This document shows positions 9,106 to 18,060 of a DNA stretch of 42,304 nucleotides, one piece after another. Source of the DNA: Bradyrhizobium campsiandrae (GTDB lineage: Bacteria > Pseudomonadota > Alphaproteobacteria > Rhizobiales > Xanthobacteraceae); assembly GCF_014529705.1 (NCBI RefSeq), contig NZ_JAANIH010000074.1, positions 1-42,304 of the forward strand, written 5' to 3'. A model generated the notes under the pieces. The model searched no databases. It saw only the letters and a list, made by a program, of their open reading frames with translations, and had not been told where the DNA came from. The translations under genes and the position numbers were made by a program. The stretch's first letter is position 1. Each line of letters begins with the position of its first letter.

Positions 9106-10779
9106 ATGCTGGCGCGTCTGTCGATCCGTGACATCGTCCTGATCGAACGGCTCGATATCGAATTCGCCTCCGGACTTGCGGTTTTGACCGGCGAGACCGG
9201 AGCGGGCAAATCCATCCTGCTCGATGCCTTTGCGCTGGCCCTCGGCGGCCGCGGCGATGCCGGCCTCGTGCGCCATGGCGCCGAGCAGGGGCAGGTGACC
9301 GCCGTCTTCGATGTCCCGAAGAATCACCCCGCGACGAAAATTCTGGCCGAGAACGGGCTCGACGACACAGGTGAGATGATCCTGCGCCGGGTCCAGCTCG
9401 CCGATGGCCGCACCCGTGCCTTCATCAATGACCAGTCGATCAGCGTGCAGACGCTGAAGGCGGTCGGCGCCGCGCTGGTCGAGATTCATGGCCAGCATGA
9501 CGAGCGCGCGCTGGTCGATGCTGCCACGCATCGCCGCCTGCTCGATGCCTTCTCGGGTCTCGAGAAGGACGTCGCGGCCGTCGAAGCCCTCTGGGACGCG
9601 CGCCGCAGCGCCAATACCGAGCTGGAAGAGCATCGCGCCGGCATGGAGCGCGCCGCGCGGGAGGCCGATTATCTGCGGCATGCCTCCGATGAGCTGAAGC
9701 AGCTCGCCCCGAAGGACGGCGAGGAGACCTCGCTGGCCCATCGCCGCACCACCATGATGCAGGGCGAGAAGATCGCCTCCGATCTGCGCGAGGCGCAGGA
9801 GGTCGTCGGCGGGCATAATTCGCCGGTCGCGGCGCTGTCGGCCGCCGTGCGCCGGCTGGAGCGCCGCGGCGTCAATTCGCCGGCGCTGGTCGAGCCCGCG
9901 GTCAAGGCGATCGACGTCGCGATCAATGCACTGGAAGAAGCCGACCAGCATCTGCTGGCCGCGCTCGCGGCAACCGATTTCGACCCGGCCGAGCTCGAGC
10001 GTATCGAGGAGCGCTTGTTCGCCTTGCGCGCCGCCTCACGCAAATATTCGACGCCGGTCGATGGCCTCGCCGCACTCGCCGCCAAATATGCCGCCGACGT
10101 CGTGCTGATCGATGCCGGTGCGTCGCGGCTGAAAAAGCTGGAGCAGGCCGCGATCGAGGCCGATAACCGCTATGCGGCTGCTGCGAAGAAGCTCTCGGCC
10201 GCGCGGCAGAAATCGGCCGAGAAGCTCAACAAGGCCGTCAATGGTGAGCTCGCGCCGCTCAAGCTCGAACGCGCCAAATTCATGACCCAGGTCGCCACCG
10301 ACGAGGCTGCGCCGGGCCCGCAGGGCTTCGACCGCGTCGAGTTCTGGGTGCAGACCAATCCGGGCACCAAGCCGGGTCCGATGATGAAGGTCGCCTCCGG
10401 CGGCGAGCTCTCGCGTTTCCTGCTGGCGCTGAAAGTGGTGCTGTCCGATCGCGGCTCGGCGCCGACCCTGGTGTTCGACGAAATCGACACCGGCGTGGGC
10501 GGCGCGGTGGCGGATGCGATCGGTGCGCGCCTGGCGCGCCTCGCCGGCAAGGTGCAGGTGATGGCGGTGACCCACGCCCCGCAGGTCGCCGCCCGCGCCG
10601 ACCAGCATCTTCTGATCTCCAAGGATGCGCTGGACAAGGGCAAGCGCGTCGCCACCCGCGTCAACACGCTCGCCGCCGACCATCGCCGCGAGGAGATCGC
10701 CCGCATGCTCGCCGGCGCCGAGATCACGGCCGAGGCGAGGGCGGCTGCGGATCGGCTGCTCAAGGCGGCGACGGCCTGA
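9106..10779 (+). CDS. recN: DNA repair protein RecN
   Basis: RecN is an SMC-like ATPase acting in recombinational repair of double-strand breaks. In the 557 residues, Walker A is GETGAGKS near residues 29-36, the ABC signature is ASGGELSRFLLALK near 431-444, and Walker B is LVFDEIDTGVGG near 456-467. The H-loop region VMAVTHAPQVAA comes after. The middle (about 150-390) is mostly charged helical sequence, as expected for the coiled coil. Length and motif order match full-length RecN. It is directly downstream of bamD, a common alphaproteobacterial arrangement. Confidence 0.97.
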   Translation: MLARLSIRDIVLIERLDIEFASGLAVLTGETGAGKSILLDAFALALGGRGDAGLVRHGAEQGQVTAVFDVPKNHPATKILAENGLDDTGEMILRRVQLADGRTRAFINDQSISVQTLKAVGAALVEIHGQHDERALVDAATHRRLLDAFSGLEKDVAAVEALWDARRSANTELEEHRAGMERAAREADYLRHASDELKQLAPKDGEETSLAHRRTTMMQGEKIASDLREAQEVVGGHNSPVAALSAAVRRLERRGVNSPALVEPAVKAIDVAINALEEADQHLLAALAATDFDPAELERIEERLFALRAASRKYSTPVDGLAALAAKYAADVVLIDAGASRLKKLEQAAIEADNRYAAAAKKLSAARQKSAEKLNKAVNGELAPLKLERAKFMTQVATDEAAPGPQGFDRVEFWVQTNPGTKPGPMMKVASGGELSRFLLALKVVLSDRGSAPTLVFDEIDTGVGGAVADAIGARLARLAGKVQVMAVTHAPQVAARADQHLLISKDALDKGKRVATRVNTLAADHRREEIARMLAGAEITAEARAAADRLLKAATA

Positions 10780-10782
10780 TTC

Positions 10783-10897
10783 GCGTCCTGGACGCGCGCA
10801 GCGCGAGCCGGGCCCCAGAACGCCGCCTCATGGGCCTCGGCTCTGCAGCGCACCGGACGAACTTCGCATCGCCGGGACGCTGCGTCCGGGGCACGAG
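10783..10897. repeat. Dispersed GC-rich repeat between recN and ligA
   Basis: The segment begins GCGTCCTGGACGCG and ends GGGACGCTGCGTCCGGGGCACGAG, with CGGGCCCCAG and CTGCAGCGCACCGG inside. I recognise this as a member of a common Bradyrhizobium intergenic repeat built of nested inverted halves. It fills most of the recN-ligA gap. The open frame of ligA runs back into it (from 10830), which argues against a ligA start there. Confidence 0.55.
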
Positions 10898-10946
10898 ATG
10901 TCTACACGCCTTTACCGAGCTACCCGCTCCGTCGTATCCAAGCACC

Positions 10947-13094
10947 ATGGCCAGAGCAGCAAAATCGAAACCGCTTCGTGACGTCGCCGATCTCACCAAG
11001 GCACAGGCCAAGGTCGAGCATATGCGGCTGTCGCTCGAGATCGAGGGGCACAACGAGCGCTATTATCAAGATGACGCGCCCACCGTTACCGACGCCGAGT
11101 ACGACGCCCTGCGCCAGCGCCTCAATGCGATCGAAAAGCGCTTTCCGGAATTCGTCAGTGCGGAGTCGCCGTCGCAAAAGGTCGGCGCGGCACCTTCGGG
11201 CCGCTTCAAGAAGGTGCGGCATTCCGTGCCGATGCTGTCGCTCGACAACGCCTTTGCCGAAGAGGATTTGCGCGATTTCGTCGGCCGCATCGTGCGCTTC
11301 CTGAAGCTCGACGACGACAAGATCGCTTTCTCGGCCGAGCCGAAGATCGACGGCCTGTCGATGTCGCTGCGCTATGAGGGGGGCGAGCTCGTCACCGCAG
11401 CGACGCGCGGCGATGGTGCGGTCGGTGAAGACGTCACCGCCAACATCCGCACGCTCGAAGACGTGCCGCAGAAGCTGAAGGGCCGCAACATCCCCGACAT
11501 CTGCGAGGTGCGCGGCGAGGTCTACATGACCAAGAAGGCCTTCCTTGCGCTCAATGAGCGCCAGAAGGCCGCGGGCGACACCATCTTCGCCAACCCGCGC
11601 AACTCTGCCGCAGGCTCCCTGAGGCAGAAGGACCCGGCCATCACGGCCTCGCGTCCGCTGGGGTTCTTCGCCTATGCCTGGGGCGAAATGGGCGCGATGC
11701 CCGAGGATACGCAGAGCGGCATGATCCACTGGTTCGAGCGTTGCGGCTTCAAGACCAATCCGCTGACCAAGCTGTGCCGCTCCGTCGAGGAGCTGATCGC
11801 GTTCCACCAGAGCATCGAGGAAGAGCGCGCCGAACTCGACTACGACATCGATGGCGTCGTCTACAAGGTCGATCGCATCGACTGGCAGGAGCGCCTCGGC
11901 TTCGTCTCGCGCACGCCGCGCTGGGCCATCGCGCACAAATTCCCGGCTGAACGCGCCATGACGGTGCTGCGCGACATCGAGATCCAGGTCGGCCGCACCG
12001 GCTCGTTCACCCCGGTCGGCAAGCTCGAGCCGGTCGGCGTCGGCGGCGTCATCGTGCAGAACGTCACGCTGCACAACGAGGACTACATCAAGGGCATCGG
12101 CAACAAGGGCGAGGTGCTGCGCGAGGGGCGCGACATCAGGATCGGCGACACCGTCGTGATCCAGCGCGCCGGCGACGTCATCCCGCAAGTGGTCGACGTC
12201 GTCCTCGACAAGCGGCCGAAGGGCGCCAAGGAATTCCACTTCCCGAAGAAATGCCCGTGCCCGCTGCACACCGACGTCGTGCGCGAGGAGACGGCAACCG
12301 GCGAGGAGGGCTCGCGCGCCCGCTGTACCGGCGAGTTCGCCTGCCCCTATCAGAAGATCGAGCACCTCAAGCTCTTCGTGTCGCGGCGCGCCTTCGACAT
12401 CGACGGTTTAGGCGAGAAGCAGCTGCAGTATTTCTTCGACGAAGGATGGGTCAAGGAGCCCGCCGACATCTTCACGCTTGAGAAGCGCAATGCGAAGCTC
12501 AAGCTGGAGGAGATCGAGGGCTACGGCGCGACCTCGGTGCGCAACCTGTTCGGTGCTATCGAGAGCCGGCGCAAAATTGCGCTGGAGCGCTTCATCTACG
12601 CGCTGGGCATGCGCCATGTCGGCGAGACGACGGCGCTGGCACTGGCGCGCGGCTACGGCTCCTGGGACGCCTTCCATGATGCCTGCCTCAAGGTCGCCAA
12701 GGGCGACGAGGAAGCGATGGCGGAGATGGATGCGCTCGACCAGATCGGCGACACCGTCATCAAGAGCATCGCCGATTATTTCGGCGAGAGCCACAACCGC
12801 GGCATTGTCGAGCGCCTGACCAAGGAGGTCGAGATCGTCGACGCCGAAAAGCCGAAGAGCAATTCGGCGGTCGCCGGCAAGACCGTCGTGTTCACGGGCT
12901 CGCTGGAGAAGATGACGCGCGACGAGGCCAAGGCCACCGCAGAGCGGCTGGGCGCCAAGGTCTCCGGCTCGGTGTCGAAGAAGACCGACCTCGTCGTCGC
13001 CGGCCCCGGCGCGGGCTCGAAGCTCGCCGAGGCCAACAAGCACGGCGTCAAGGTGCTGACGGAAGATGAGTGGTTGCAACTGATCGGGGAGTGA
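10947..13094 (+). CDS. ligA: NAD-dependent DNA ligase
   Basis: LigA seals nicks in DNA using NAD+. From the ATG at 10947 it has 715 residues: domain Ia (NERYYQDDAPTVTDAEYD), the adenylation domain with the nucleophile Lys133 in EPKIDG, the OB domain (VGRTGSFTPVGKLEPVGVGG), a Cys4 zinc region, helix-hairpin-helix repeats (GYGATSVRNLF) and a C-terminal BRCT domain (VVFTGSLEKMTRDEAKA...). The zinc region is unusual: the first pair is KCPCP (C-x-C, not C-x2-C) and the second is RCTGEFACPYQ (C-x5-C, not C-x4-C). I chose 10947 because upstream codons fall in a repeat. No clear Shine-Dalgarno sequence is visible. Confidence 0.96.
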   Translation: MARAAKSKPLRDVADLTKAQAKVEHMRLSLEIEGHNERYYQDDAPTVTDAEYDALRQRLNAIEKRFPEFVSAESPSQKVGAAPSGRFKKVRHSVPMLSLDNAFAEEDLRDFVGRIVRFLKLDDDKIAFSAEPKIDGLSMSLRYEGGELVTAATRGDGAVGEDVTANIRTLEDVPQKLKGRNIPDICEVRGEVYMTKKAFLALNERQKAAGDTIFANPRNSAAGSLRQKDPAITASRPLGFFAYAWGEMGAMPEDTQSGMIHWFERCGFKTNPLTKLCRSVEELIAFHQSIEEERAELDYDIDGVVYKVDRIDWQERLGFVSRTPRWAIAHKFPAERAMTVLRDIEIQVGRTGSFTPVGKLEPVGVGGVIVQNVTLHNEDYIKGIGNKGEVLREGRDIRIGDTVVIQRAGDVIPQVVDVVLDKRPKGAKEFHFPKKCPCPLHTDVVREETATGEEGSRARCTGEFACPYQKIEHLKLFVSRRAFDIDGLGEKQLQYFFDEGWVKEPADIFTLEKRNAKLKLEEIEGYGATSVRNLFGAIESRRKIALERFIYALGMRHVGETTALALARGYGSWDAFHDACLKVAKGDEEAMAEMDALDQIGDTVIKSIADYFGESHNRGIVERLTKEVEIVDAEKPKSNSAVAGKTVVFTGSLEKMTRDEAKATAERLGAKVSGSVSKKTDLVVAGPGAGSKLAEANKHGVKVLTEDEWLQLIGE

Positions 13095-13104
13095 GCTCTC
13101 ACCC

Positions 13105-13189
13105 CGTCATTGCGAGGAGTCTGGCGACGAAGCAATCCAGACTGCATCCGCGGTGAAGTCTGGATTGCTTCGCTGCGCTCGCAATGACA
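13105..13189. repeat. Palindromic intergenic repeat between convergent ligA and the exporter gene
   Basis: Outer arms 13106-13116 and 13178-13188 (GTCATTGCGAG/CTCGCAATGAC) and inner arms 13128-13142 and 13158-13172 (15 bp, CGAAGCAATCCAGAC) are all perfect. This is the familiar GTCATTGCGAG...CGAAGCAATCCAGA repeat of Bradyrhizobium and related genomes. Lying between two gene ends, the hairpin could also stop transcription from both sides. Confidence 0.85.
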
Positions 13190-13204
13190 GAGGGGGGCGG
13201 CCCC

Positions 13205-14482
13205 TCACATCATCCCAGCCTCTTCCTCTTCCGCCTGCTCGATCAGCTCCTCGCTCACCACGACCTCCCGCCGCGGCACCACGAAGATCATCATGCAGGC
13301 GCAGAGCAGCGAGATCGCAAGCACCGCCGAGGTCAACGGCAGCGTCGTTGCGGAGTGGCCGCCGAGATAGGCGCCGAATTGCGACATCAGCGCGCCGATG
13401 CCCTGCTGGAGGAAACCCATTGCGCCTGACGCGGTGCCGGCGGCCTCGGGGCGGACGCTGATCGCGCCGGCCGCGGAATTCGCCATCACGAAGGCATTGC
13501 CGACCATCACGATCATCTGCGTGCCGAACAGCCAGGCCGGCGCTTCGTTCCACCCCGTAAAGCTCCACAGCAGGTTCAACAGGCTGCCGCAGAGCTGCAG
13601 GGCGAGGCCAAACCAGATCAGTTTCTCCAGCGAGTGCCGCGGCGCAAAGCGCACGCAAAGCAGATTGCCGACGAGATACGCAAAGCCTGTGGTGGCGAAC
13701 CACGCGCCGTATTCGGCGCTGGTCCGGCCCATCTGGGTCACGACGATGTAGGGACCGCCGCCGGCGAAGGTGAAGATGATCTGCGATGCCAGCACCTGAC
13801 ACATCACATAGCCGATGAAGGCGCGGCTCTTGATCAGGGTGCGGACGTCGCTGCGAAAGCCGCCGCTGCCGCCCGCGCGGTCGCGGCGCGTCTCAGGCAA
13901 CGCGATCGCAATGCCGATTGCGACTGCGATCGCGCCGATCGTGACGGCGTAGAAGATCGCGCGCCAGCCGAACGCGGTCTCGATCAGGCCGCCGGTGAGC
14001 GGCGAGACCATCTGGCCGATCATCAGGGCGGCGATCACGAGGCTGATCATGGAAGCGACACGGTCACGCGCATAGATGTCGCGGATGATGGCGCGGCTCA
14101 CCACCATGCCGGAGGCGCCGCCGAGCGCCTGGAAGAAGCGCGCCGCGATCAGCTGCGGCAGGTCTTGCGCGAAGATGCAGGCGAGGCTCGCCGCGATCAT
14201 CAGCGCGAGGCCGCCAAGCAGCACCGGCCGCCGCCCGAACTTGTCCGATAGCGGCCCCATGATCAGCTGCGACAGCGCGATGCCGACCATGTAGAGCGAC
14301 ACCGTCATCTGCGCGATCGAGATGTCGCGCCCGAACGTCGTCGCCAGAACGGGCAGCGCAGGAACCAGAATGTAGAGCGAGATCGGCGCGATCCCGGTCA
14401 TGACGACCAGCAGCAGCAACACCACGCGCGAGGTCGCGATGTTGGTTGCCGCTCCCGGTGGTTGGCTGATCATGCCGTGCAT
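13205..14482 (-). CDS. MFS multidrug exporter, Bcr/CflA type
   Basis: This inner-membrane proton antiporter of the DHA1 group probably exports drugs or metabolites. The 425 residues contain about 12 hydrophobic segments. The N-terminus after a short polar leader reads VVLLLLVVMTGIAPISLYIL, and the loop between segments 2 and 3 carries the MFS signature GPLSDKFGRRPVLLGG. The motif-C region with Gly and Pro (MIGQMVSPLTGGLI) fits antiporters. The C-terminal tail is acidic (EELIEQAEEEEAG). The substrate cannot be read from sequence. An alternative start is the ATG at 14473. Confidence 0.88.
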   Translation of the reverse strand: MHGMISQPPGAATNIATSRVVLLLLVVMTGIAPISLYILVPALPVLATTFGRDISIAQMTVSLYMVGIALSQLIMGPLSDKFGRRPVLLGGLALMIAASLACIFAQDLPQLIAARFFQALGGASGMVVSRAIIRDIYARDRVASMISLVIAALMIGQMVSPLTGGLIETAFGWRAIFYAVTIGAIAVAIGIAIALPETRRDRAGGSGGFRSDVRTLIKSRAFIGYVMCQVLASQIIFTFAGGGPYIVVTQMGRTSAEYGAWFATTGFAYLVGNLLCVRFAPRHSLEKLIWFGLALQLCGSLLNLLWSFTGWNEAPAWLFGTQMIVMVGNAFVMANSAAGAISVRPEAAGTASGAMGFLQQGIGALMSQFGAYLGGHSATTLPLTSAVLAISLLCACMMIFVVPRREVVVSEELIEQAEEEEAGMM

Positions 14483-14591
14483 GGAGCGACACTAGCCGCA
14501 TCGCTGCGGCCGCGAACATGGTCGTTTCGGTATGCGGCCATGCGCGATGCTGGAGCCTTGCGCCAATCGCGTAGCGCTATGCAGGCGCCGC

Positions 14592-16421
14592 TTAAGGCTT
14601 CAGCTCCACTGTTGCCTGATCGAGCCAGGCCTTCGTCGCCTGATCCAGCGCCGGGCCCACCTCGGCCCGGACGCGCGCGTGGTAGGCATTGAGCCAGGCG
14701 AGCTCCTCGCGGCTCAGCATCGCTGTGTCGATCAGCCGACGGTCGATCGGTGCGAGCGTCAGCGTCTCGAACCCGTTCATCGATTTCTCGGCGCCCCTGA
14801 TGTCGGCGGCCACCACCAGCTCGAGGTTCTCGATGCGGATGCCGAAGGCGTCGGTCTTGTAATAGCCGGGCTCATTGGAGAGGATCATGCCGCGCTTCAG
14901 CGGCGTGGTGCCGAGCTTCGAGATCCGAGCGGGTCCTTCGTGCACGCTGAGATAGCTGCCGACGCCATGGCCGGTGCCGTGCTCGAAATCGACGCCGGCG
15001 GCCCAGAGATATTGCCGCGCCAGGGTGTCGAGCTGCGCGCCGGTGGTGCCATCGGGGAAGATCGCGCGCGCGATCGCGATATGGCCGCGCAGCACGCGGG
15101 TGAAGCGGTCGCGCATCTCCTCGGTCGGCTCTCCTACCGCCATGGTGCGGGTAACGTCAGTGGTGCCGTCTTCGTATTGTGCGCCGGAATCGATCAGCAG
15201 GAGGTCGCCCGGCACGATCCGCCGGTTGCTCTTGCGGGTGACGCGGTAATGCACGATGGCGCCGTTCGGCCCCGTTCCCGAGATGGTCGGAAACGACACG
15301 TCCTTCAGCGCGCCGGTGTCGCGGCGGAACGTTTCCAGCGCCTCGACCGCGTCGATCTCGGTGAGCTTGCCGCTTGCCGCCTCGCGATCGATGAAGGCGA
15401 GGAAGCGCGCCAGCGCGATGGCGTCGCGGCGATGAGCGGTCTGGGTGCCCTTGATCTCGGTCGGGTTCTTCACCGCCTTGAGCAGCGCGATCGGATCGCT
15501 GCCGCGCAGCGGCTTGCCGCCGCCGCTGGTGATGAGCCGGCTCAGCGCGTCGGCCGCCGTGGCGCTGTCGAGCGCAATCGCAGCGCCGCTTTTCGCCAGC
15601 GCCATCAGCGTCGGTGTCAGCGCGTCGGGCTCGCGCACGTCGGCGGATTGCTCGAGATGATCGCGCGTCAGGTTGGAAAGCTTGCGGTGGTCGATGAACA
15701 CGGTCGGCCGGCCGACCTTGGGCACCAGCGCGTAGGACAGCGGCAGCGGCGTATGCGCGACGTCGGCGCCGCGGATGTTGAAGGTCCAGGCGACCGCATG
15801 GCTGTCCGACAGCACCAGCGCGTCGGCGCCGAGCTTGTCGATCTCGCATCTGATCTGCGCCACCTTCTCGGACTCGGTGACGCCGGCATATTGCAGGCCG
15901 TGGATCGCGACCTGGGCCAGTGGCGGCTGCGGCCGGTCCTGCCAGACCGCGTCGACCGGATTGGTGTCGACTGCCACCAGCTCGGCGCCGACCTTGGTGC
16001 AGGCGGCGGCGAGGCGCTCGGCTGCCGCAAAAGTGTGCAGCCATGGATCAAATCCTAGGCGATCACCGGATTTGAGGTGCGCGGAGACCCAGCTCTCCGG
16101 CGGCGGATCGATCAACGATTCCACCGCCCACGCCTTGGCGTCGACCTGCTTGGCCGCCTGGATCGTATAGCGGCCGTCGACGAAGATTGCGGCCTCTCGG
16201 GCCAGCACCACGGCGAGCCCTGCCGAGCCGGTGAAGCCGGTCAGCCAGGCAAGCCGCTCCTCGGAGGGCGCGACATACTCATTCTGCTGCTGATCGGCGC
16301 GCGGAATGACGAAGCCGGTCAGCTTGCGACGGGCGAGTTCTTCACGGAGTGCAGCGAGGCGCGCGGTCAATGCGACGCCGGCCTCGGGCTCCTCGAATGT
16401 CTGGAAGTGTGCTTCGAACAT
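14592..16421 (-). CDS. Aminopeptidase P family protein (M24B, Xaa-Pro aminopeptidase)
   Basis: This metallopeptidase is expected to remove an N-terminal residue before proline. The 609-residue protein has the three-part layout of long (about 600-residue) aminopeptidase P: two creatinase-like N-terminal domains (residues about 10-300) and the pita-bread catalytic domain (about 310-540). The metal ligands fit the two Asp in LLIDSGAQYEDGTTDVTRT, the His in GTGHGVGSYLSVHEGP, the Glu in LSNEPGYY and the Glu in IRIENLELVV. There is no signal peptide, so it is probably cytoplasmic. The small gene at 16607 is divergent from it. Confidence 0.93.
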   Translation of the reverse strand: MFEAHFQTFEEPEAGVALTARLAALREELARRKLTGFVIPRADQQQNEYVAPSEERLAWLTGFTGSAGLAVVLAREAAIFVDGRYTIQAAKQVDAKAWAVESLIDPPPESWVSAHLKSGDRLGFDPWLHTFAAAERLAAACTKVGAELVAVDTNPVDAVWQDRPQPPLAQVAIHGLQYAGVTESEKVAQIRCEIDKLGADALVLSDSHAVAWTFNIRGADVAHTPLPLSYALVPKVGRPTVFIDHRKLSNLTRDHLEQSADVREPDALTPTLMALAKSGAAIALDSATAADALSRLITSGGGKPLRGSDPIALLKAVKNPTEIKGTQTAHRRDAIALARFLAFIDREAASGKLTEIDAVEALETFRRDTGALKDVSFPTISGTGPNGAIVHYRVTRKSNRRIVPGDLLLIDSGAQYEDGTTDVTRTMAVGEPTEEMRDRFTRVLRGHIAIARAIFPDGTTGAQLDTLARQYLWAAGVDFEHGTGHGVGSYLSVHEGPARISKLGTTPLKRGMILSNEPGYYKTDAFGIRIENLELVVAADIRGAEKSMNGFETLTLAPIDRRLIDTAMLSREELAWLNAYHARVRAEVGPALDQATKAWLDQATVELKP

Positions 16422-16606
16422 GGCTCAGTTTAGGATCATGGGGATCAGTCCGCAATGTAGACGCAATTGCCGTTTCATCTGGCATGGACTGTGCTTGAAA
16501 ATGTTCCATTCGAATTGAGTGGAGTAATGGATGCGGCAGTTGCGCTTCGTCCGAATAACAGGGAAATTCGAGCAAGTGGTTCATCTCAACGGCGAGGGGA
16601 CACACG

Positions 16607-16786
16607 ATGCCAGCGTTCACCTTTGAGAAGATCTCGCCGCCGGTGCGCCGCGCACCGGCCGCAACCGTACCCAAGAAGCCGCGCGGCCTCATCAGTCAGC
16701 TGATCGATCGCGTCGCCGAGCGCCGGGCCAAGCGGGCCTTGCAAGGTGAGCAGGCGATGCGCCGGGACAACAAGCCGGCGGAGTAG
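16607..16786 (+). CDS. Small basic protein, 59 residues, unknown function
   Basis: The reading frame begins MPAFTFEKISPPVRRAP and ends MRRDNKPAE, with a predicted helix LISQLIDRVAERRAKRALQG in between. GAGGGG lies about seven bases before the ATG, a good ribosome-binding site. The protein is strongly basic, with Pro-rich flanks around one amphipathic helix, and has no signal or membrane segment. I recall similar short hypothetical proteins in Bradyrhizobium but cannot confirm conservation here. It fills a gap between the M24 peptidase gene (divergent) and prmA (convergent, 11 bp away). Function unknown. Confidence 0.65.
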   Translation: MPAFTFEKISPPVRRAPAATVPKKPRGLISQLIDRVAERRAKRALQGEQAMRRDNKPAE

Positions 16787-16797
16787 TGCGCGGGACC

Positions 16798-17685
16798 CTA
16801 CGAGAGTTTTCGCAGCAACAGGCTGCTCCACCCCTCGATCCGCAGATGACGGAGCGGCACGAGGCCGCGCGCCCGGTAAGCGGCAATCACGGCCGGAGCC
16901 TGATGGGTCAACAGGCCGGAGAGAATGACCCGGGCGCCGGGCGCAAGATGGCGTGCCATCGGCCCCGCCAATTGCCGTAACGGATTGGCAAGGATATTGG
17001 CCAGCACGAGGTCGAACGGTCCGCTTCTGGCAAAATCCGGCGCGGCGAAGCCGGTGGCGCGGATCACCCGCACATAGGGGCGGGTTTCATTCAAGGCTGC
17101 GTTCTCGGCCGCGACCCGCACCGAAGGCGGATCGATGTCGGAGGCCAGCACCCTCAGATGCAACGCCTTGGCGGCGGCGATTCCGAGCACGCCGGTCCCG
17201 GTGCCGAGGTCGAGCACGCGCTTCGGGCGCGCATGTTTGAGGACATGGTCAAGCAGAAGTAAACAGCCACGCGTGGTGCCGTGGTGTCCCGTTCCGAAGG
17301 CGAGGGCCGCTTCGATCTCCACGGCGAGCTTGTTTGGCGCCACACGGTCGCGGTCGTGACTGCCATGGACGATGAAGCGTCCGGCCGGCACCGGAACGAG
17401 ATCTTCGAGGCTCGCCTTGACCCAATCCTTGGCCTCGACCGTGTCGAAGGCGAGCGTTGCGGCGATGTCATTTCCTGCTGAGGTCGCAACGAGATCGCGC
17501 AAGCCCGCCTGATCCGGCGCCTCGGCAAAATGCAGCGTGACGTCCCATTGCCCGTCCGGCCGCTCGAACGCGGCAACCGCGGCGTCGCCCTCGAAAAACA
17601 TCTCGGTGAGCACGTCGACGACGCGCCTGGCAGCAGCCTCGTTGCCGATTGAAAAACTGGCACGATGGGTGGGGGATAGCTGCAT
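16798..17685 (-). CDS. prmA: Ribosomal protein L11 methyltransferase
   Basis: PrmA trimethylates ribosomal protein L11 using S-adenosylmethionine. The 295 residues show an N-terminal substrate-recognition domain (about 1-115), then the catalytic domain with the PrmA signature AFGTGHHGTTRGCLLLL near 129-145, the SAM motif VLDLGTGTGVLGIAAAK, the acidic SDIDPPSVRVAAENA and the catalytic-loop motif LVLANILANPL. All are hallmark PrmA motifs and the length is normal. It is transcribed alone, divergent from the pilin gene. Confidence 0.95.
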   Translation of the reverse strand: MQLSPTHRASFSIGNEAAARRVVDVLTEMFFEGDAAVAAFERPDGQWDVTLHFAEAPDQAGLRDLVATSAGNDIAATLAFDTVEAKDWVKASLEDLVPVPAGRFIVHGSHDRDRVAPNKLAVEIEAALAFGTGHHGTTRGCLLLLDHVLKHARPKRVLDLGTGTGVLGIAAAKALHLRVLASDIDPPSVRVAAENAALNETRPYVRVIRATGFAAPDFARSGPFDLVLANILANPLRQLAGPMARHLAPGARVILSGLLTHQAPAVIAAYRARGLVPLRHLRIEGWSSLLLRKLS

Positions 17686-17761
17686 CAGTGGGTTCCGTTG
17701 AGTTCAATTTCTGGAACTTTTGTTCCCAATTTTCCGGATAAGTTGCGGTTCCCGGGTTAAC

Positions 17762-17788
17762 TTGACCGTAGCTTGTAATCCGTACATT
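17762..17788 (+). promoter_or_regulatory. Possible promoter of the Flp pilin gene
   Basis: TTGACC at 17762-17767 resembles a -35 box and TACATT at 17783-17788 a -10 box, but the spacer is 15 bases, shorter than the usual 17. GTTAAC overlaps the left edge (17756-17761). This is a weak call from sequence alone. Confidence 0.3.
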
Positions 17789-17841
17789 CGCGGGGTGTTG
17801 GAACCGACCAGCACACCCTGGAATGGTATTGGAGGCGAGTC

Positions 17842-18006
17842 TTGAAGCGCATGGTTTCGAAGTTCTGGTCCGATGAGTCTGGCGCGACCGCGATCGAATA
17901 CGGTCTGATCGCAGCTGGTATCGCCCTGGCCATCATCACCGTGGTGAACAGCCTGGGCACCACGATGAACGACAAGTTCGGTTCGGTTAGCAGCTCCTTG
18001 AAGTAA
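17842..18006 (+). CDS. Flp family type IVb pilin
   Basis: This is the major subunit type of tight-adherence (Tad) pili. The 54-residue product has a short basic leader, the prepilin cleavage region SGATAIEYGLIAAG (expected cut after the Gly, with Glu at +5 and Tyr at +6) and one hydrophobic helix (IALAIITVVNSLG), ending DKFGSVSSSLK. The start is probably TTG at 17842: GGAGG at 17831-17835 lies six bases before it, while the in-frame ATG at 17851 is 15 bases away. No other tad genes (cpaA-F, tadB/C) are in the window, so this is an orphan pilin gene. A terminator follows. Confidence 0.92.
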   Translation: MKRMVSKFWSDESGATAIEYGLIAAGIALAIITVVNSLGTTMNDKFGSVSSSLK

Positions 18007-18060
18007 TTTCTGCCTCCCATTTCGCGGCGGGGGCGACTTTCTTCTTAGACGATATCTTTC

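Noticed and set aside
8290..9951. 553-codon minus-strand frame across bamD and recN
   Set aside because: It spans two well-supported plus-strand genes and their gap, and the product has no recognisable domain.
10920..12365. 481-codon minus-strand frame across ligA
   Set aside because: Antisense shadow of ligA caused by high GC at third positions.
13105..13189. Small RNA or CRISPR repeat
   Set aside because: It is a single palindromic unit of a known dispersed-repeat type, with no spacers or promoter.
14532..16058. 508-codon plus-strand frame across the aminopeptidase P gene
   Set aside because: Antisense shadow; the minus-strand M24 protein has all its metal ligands.
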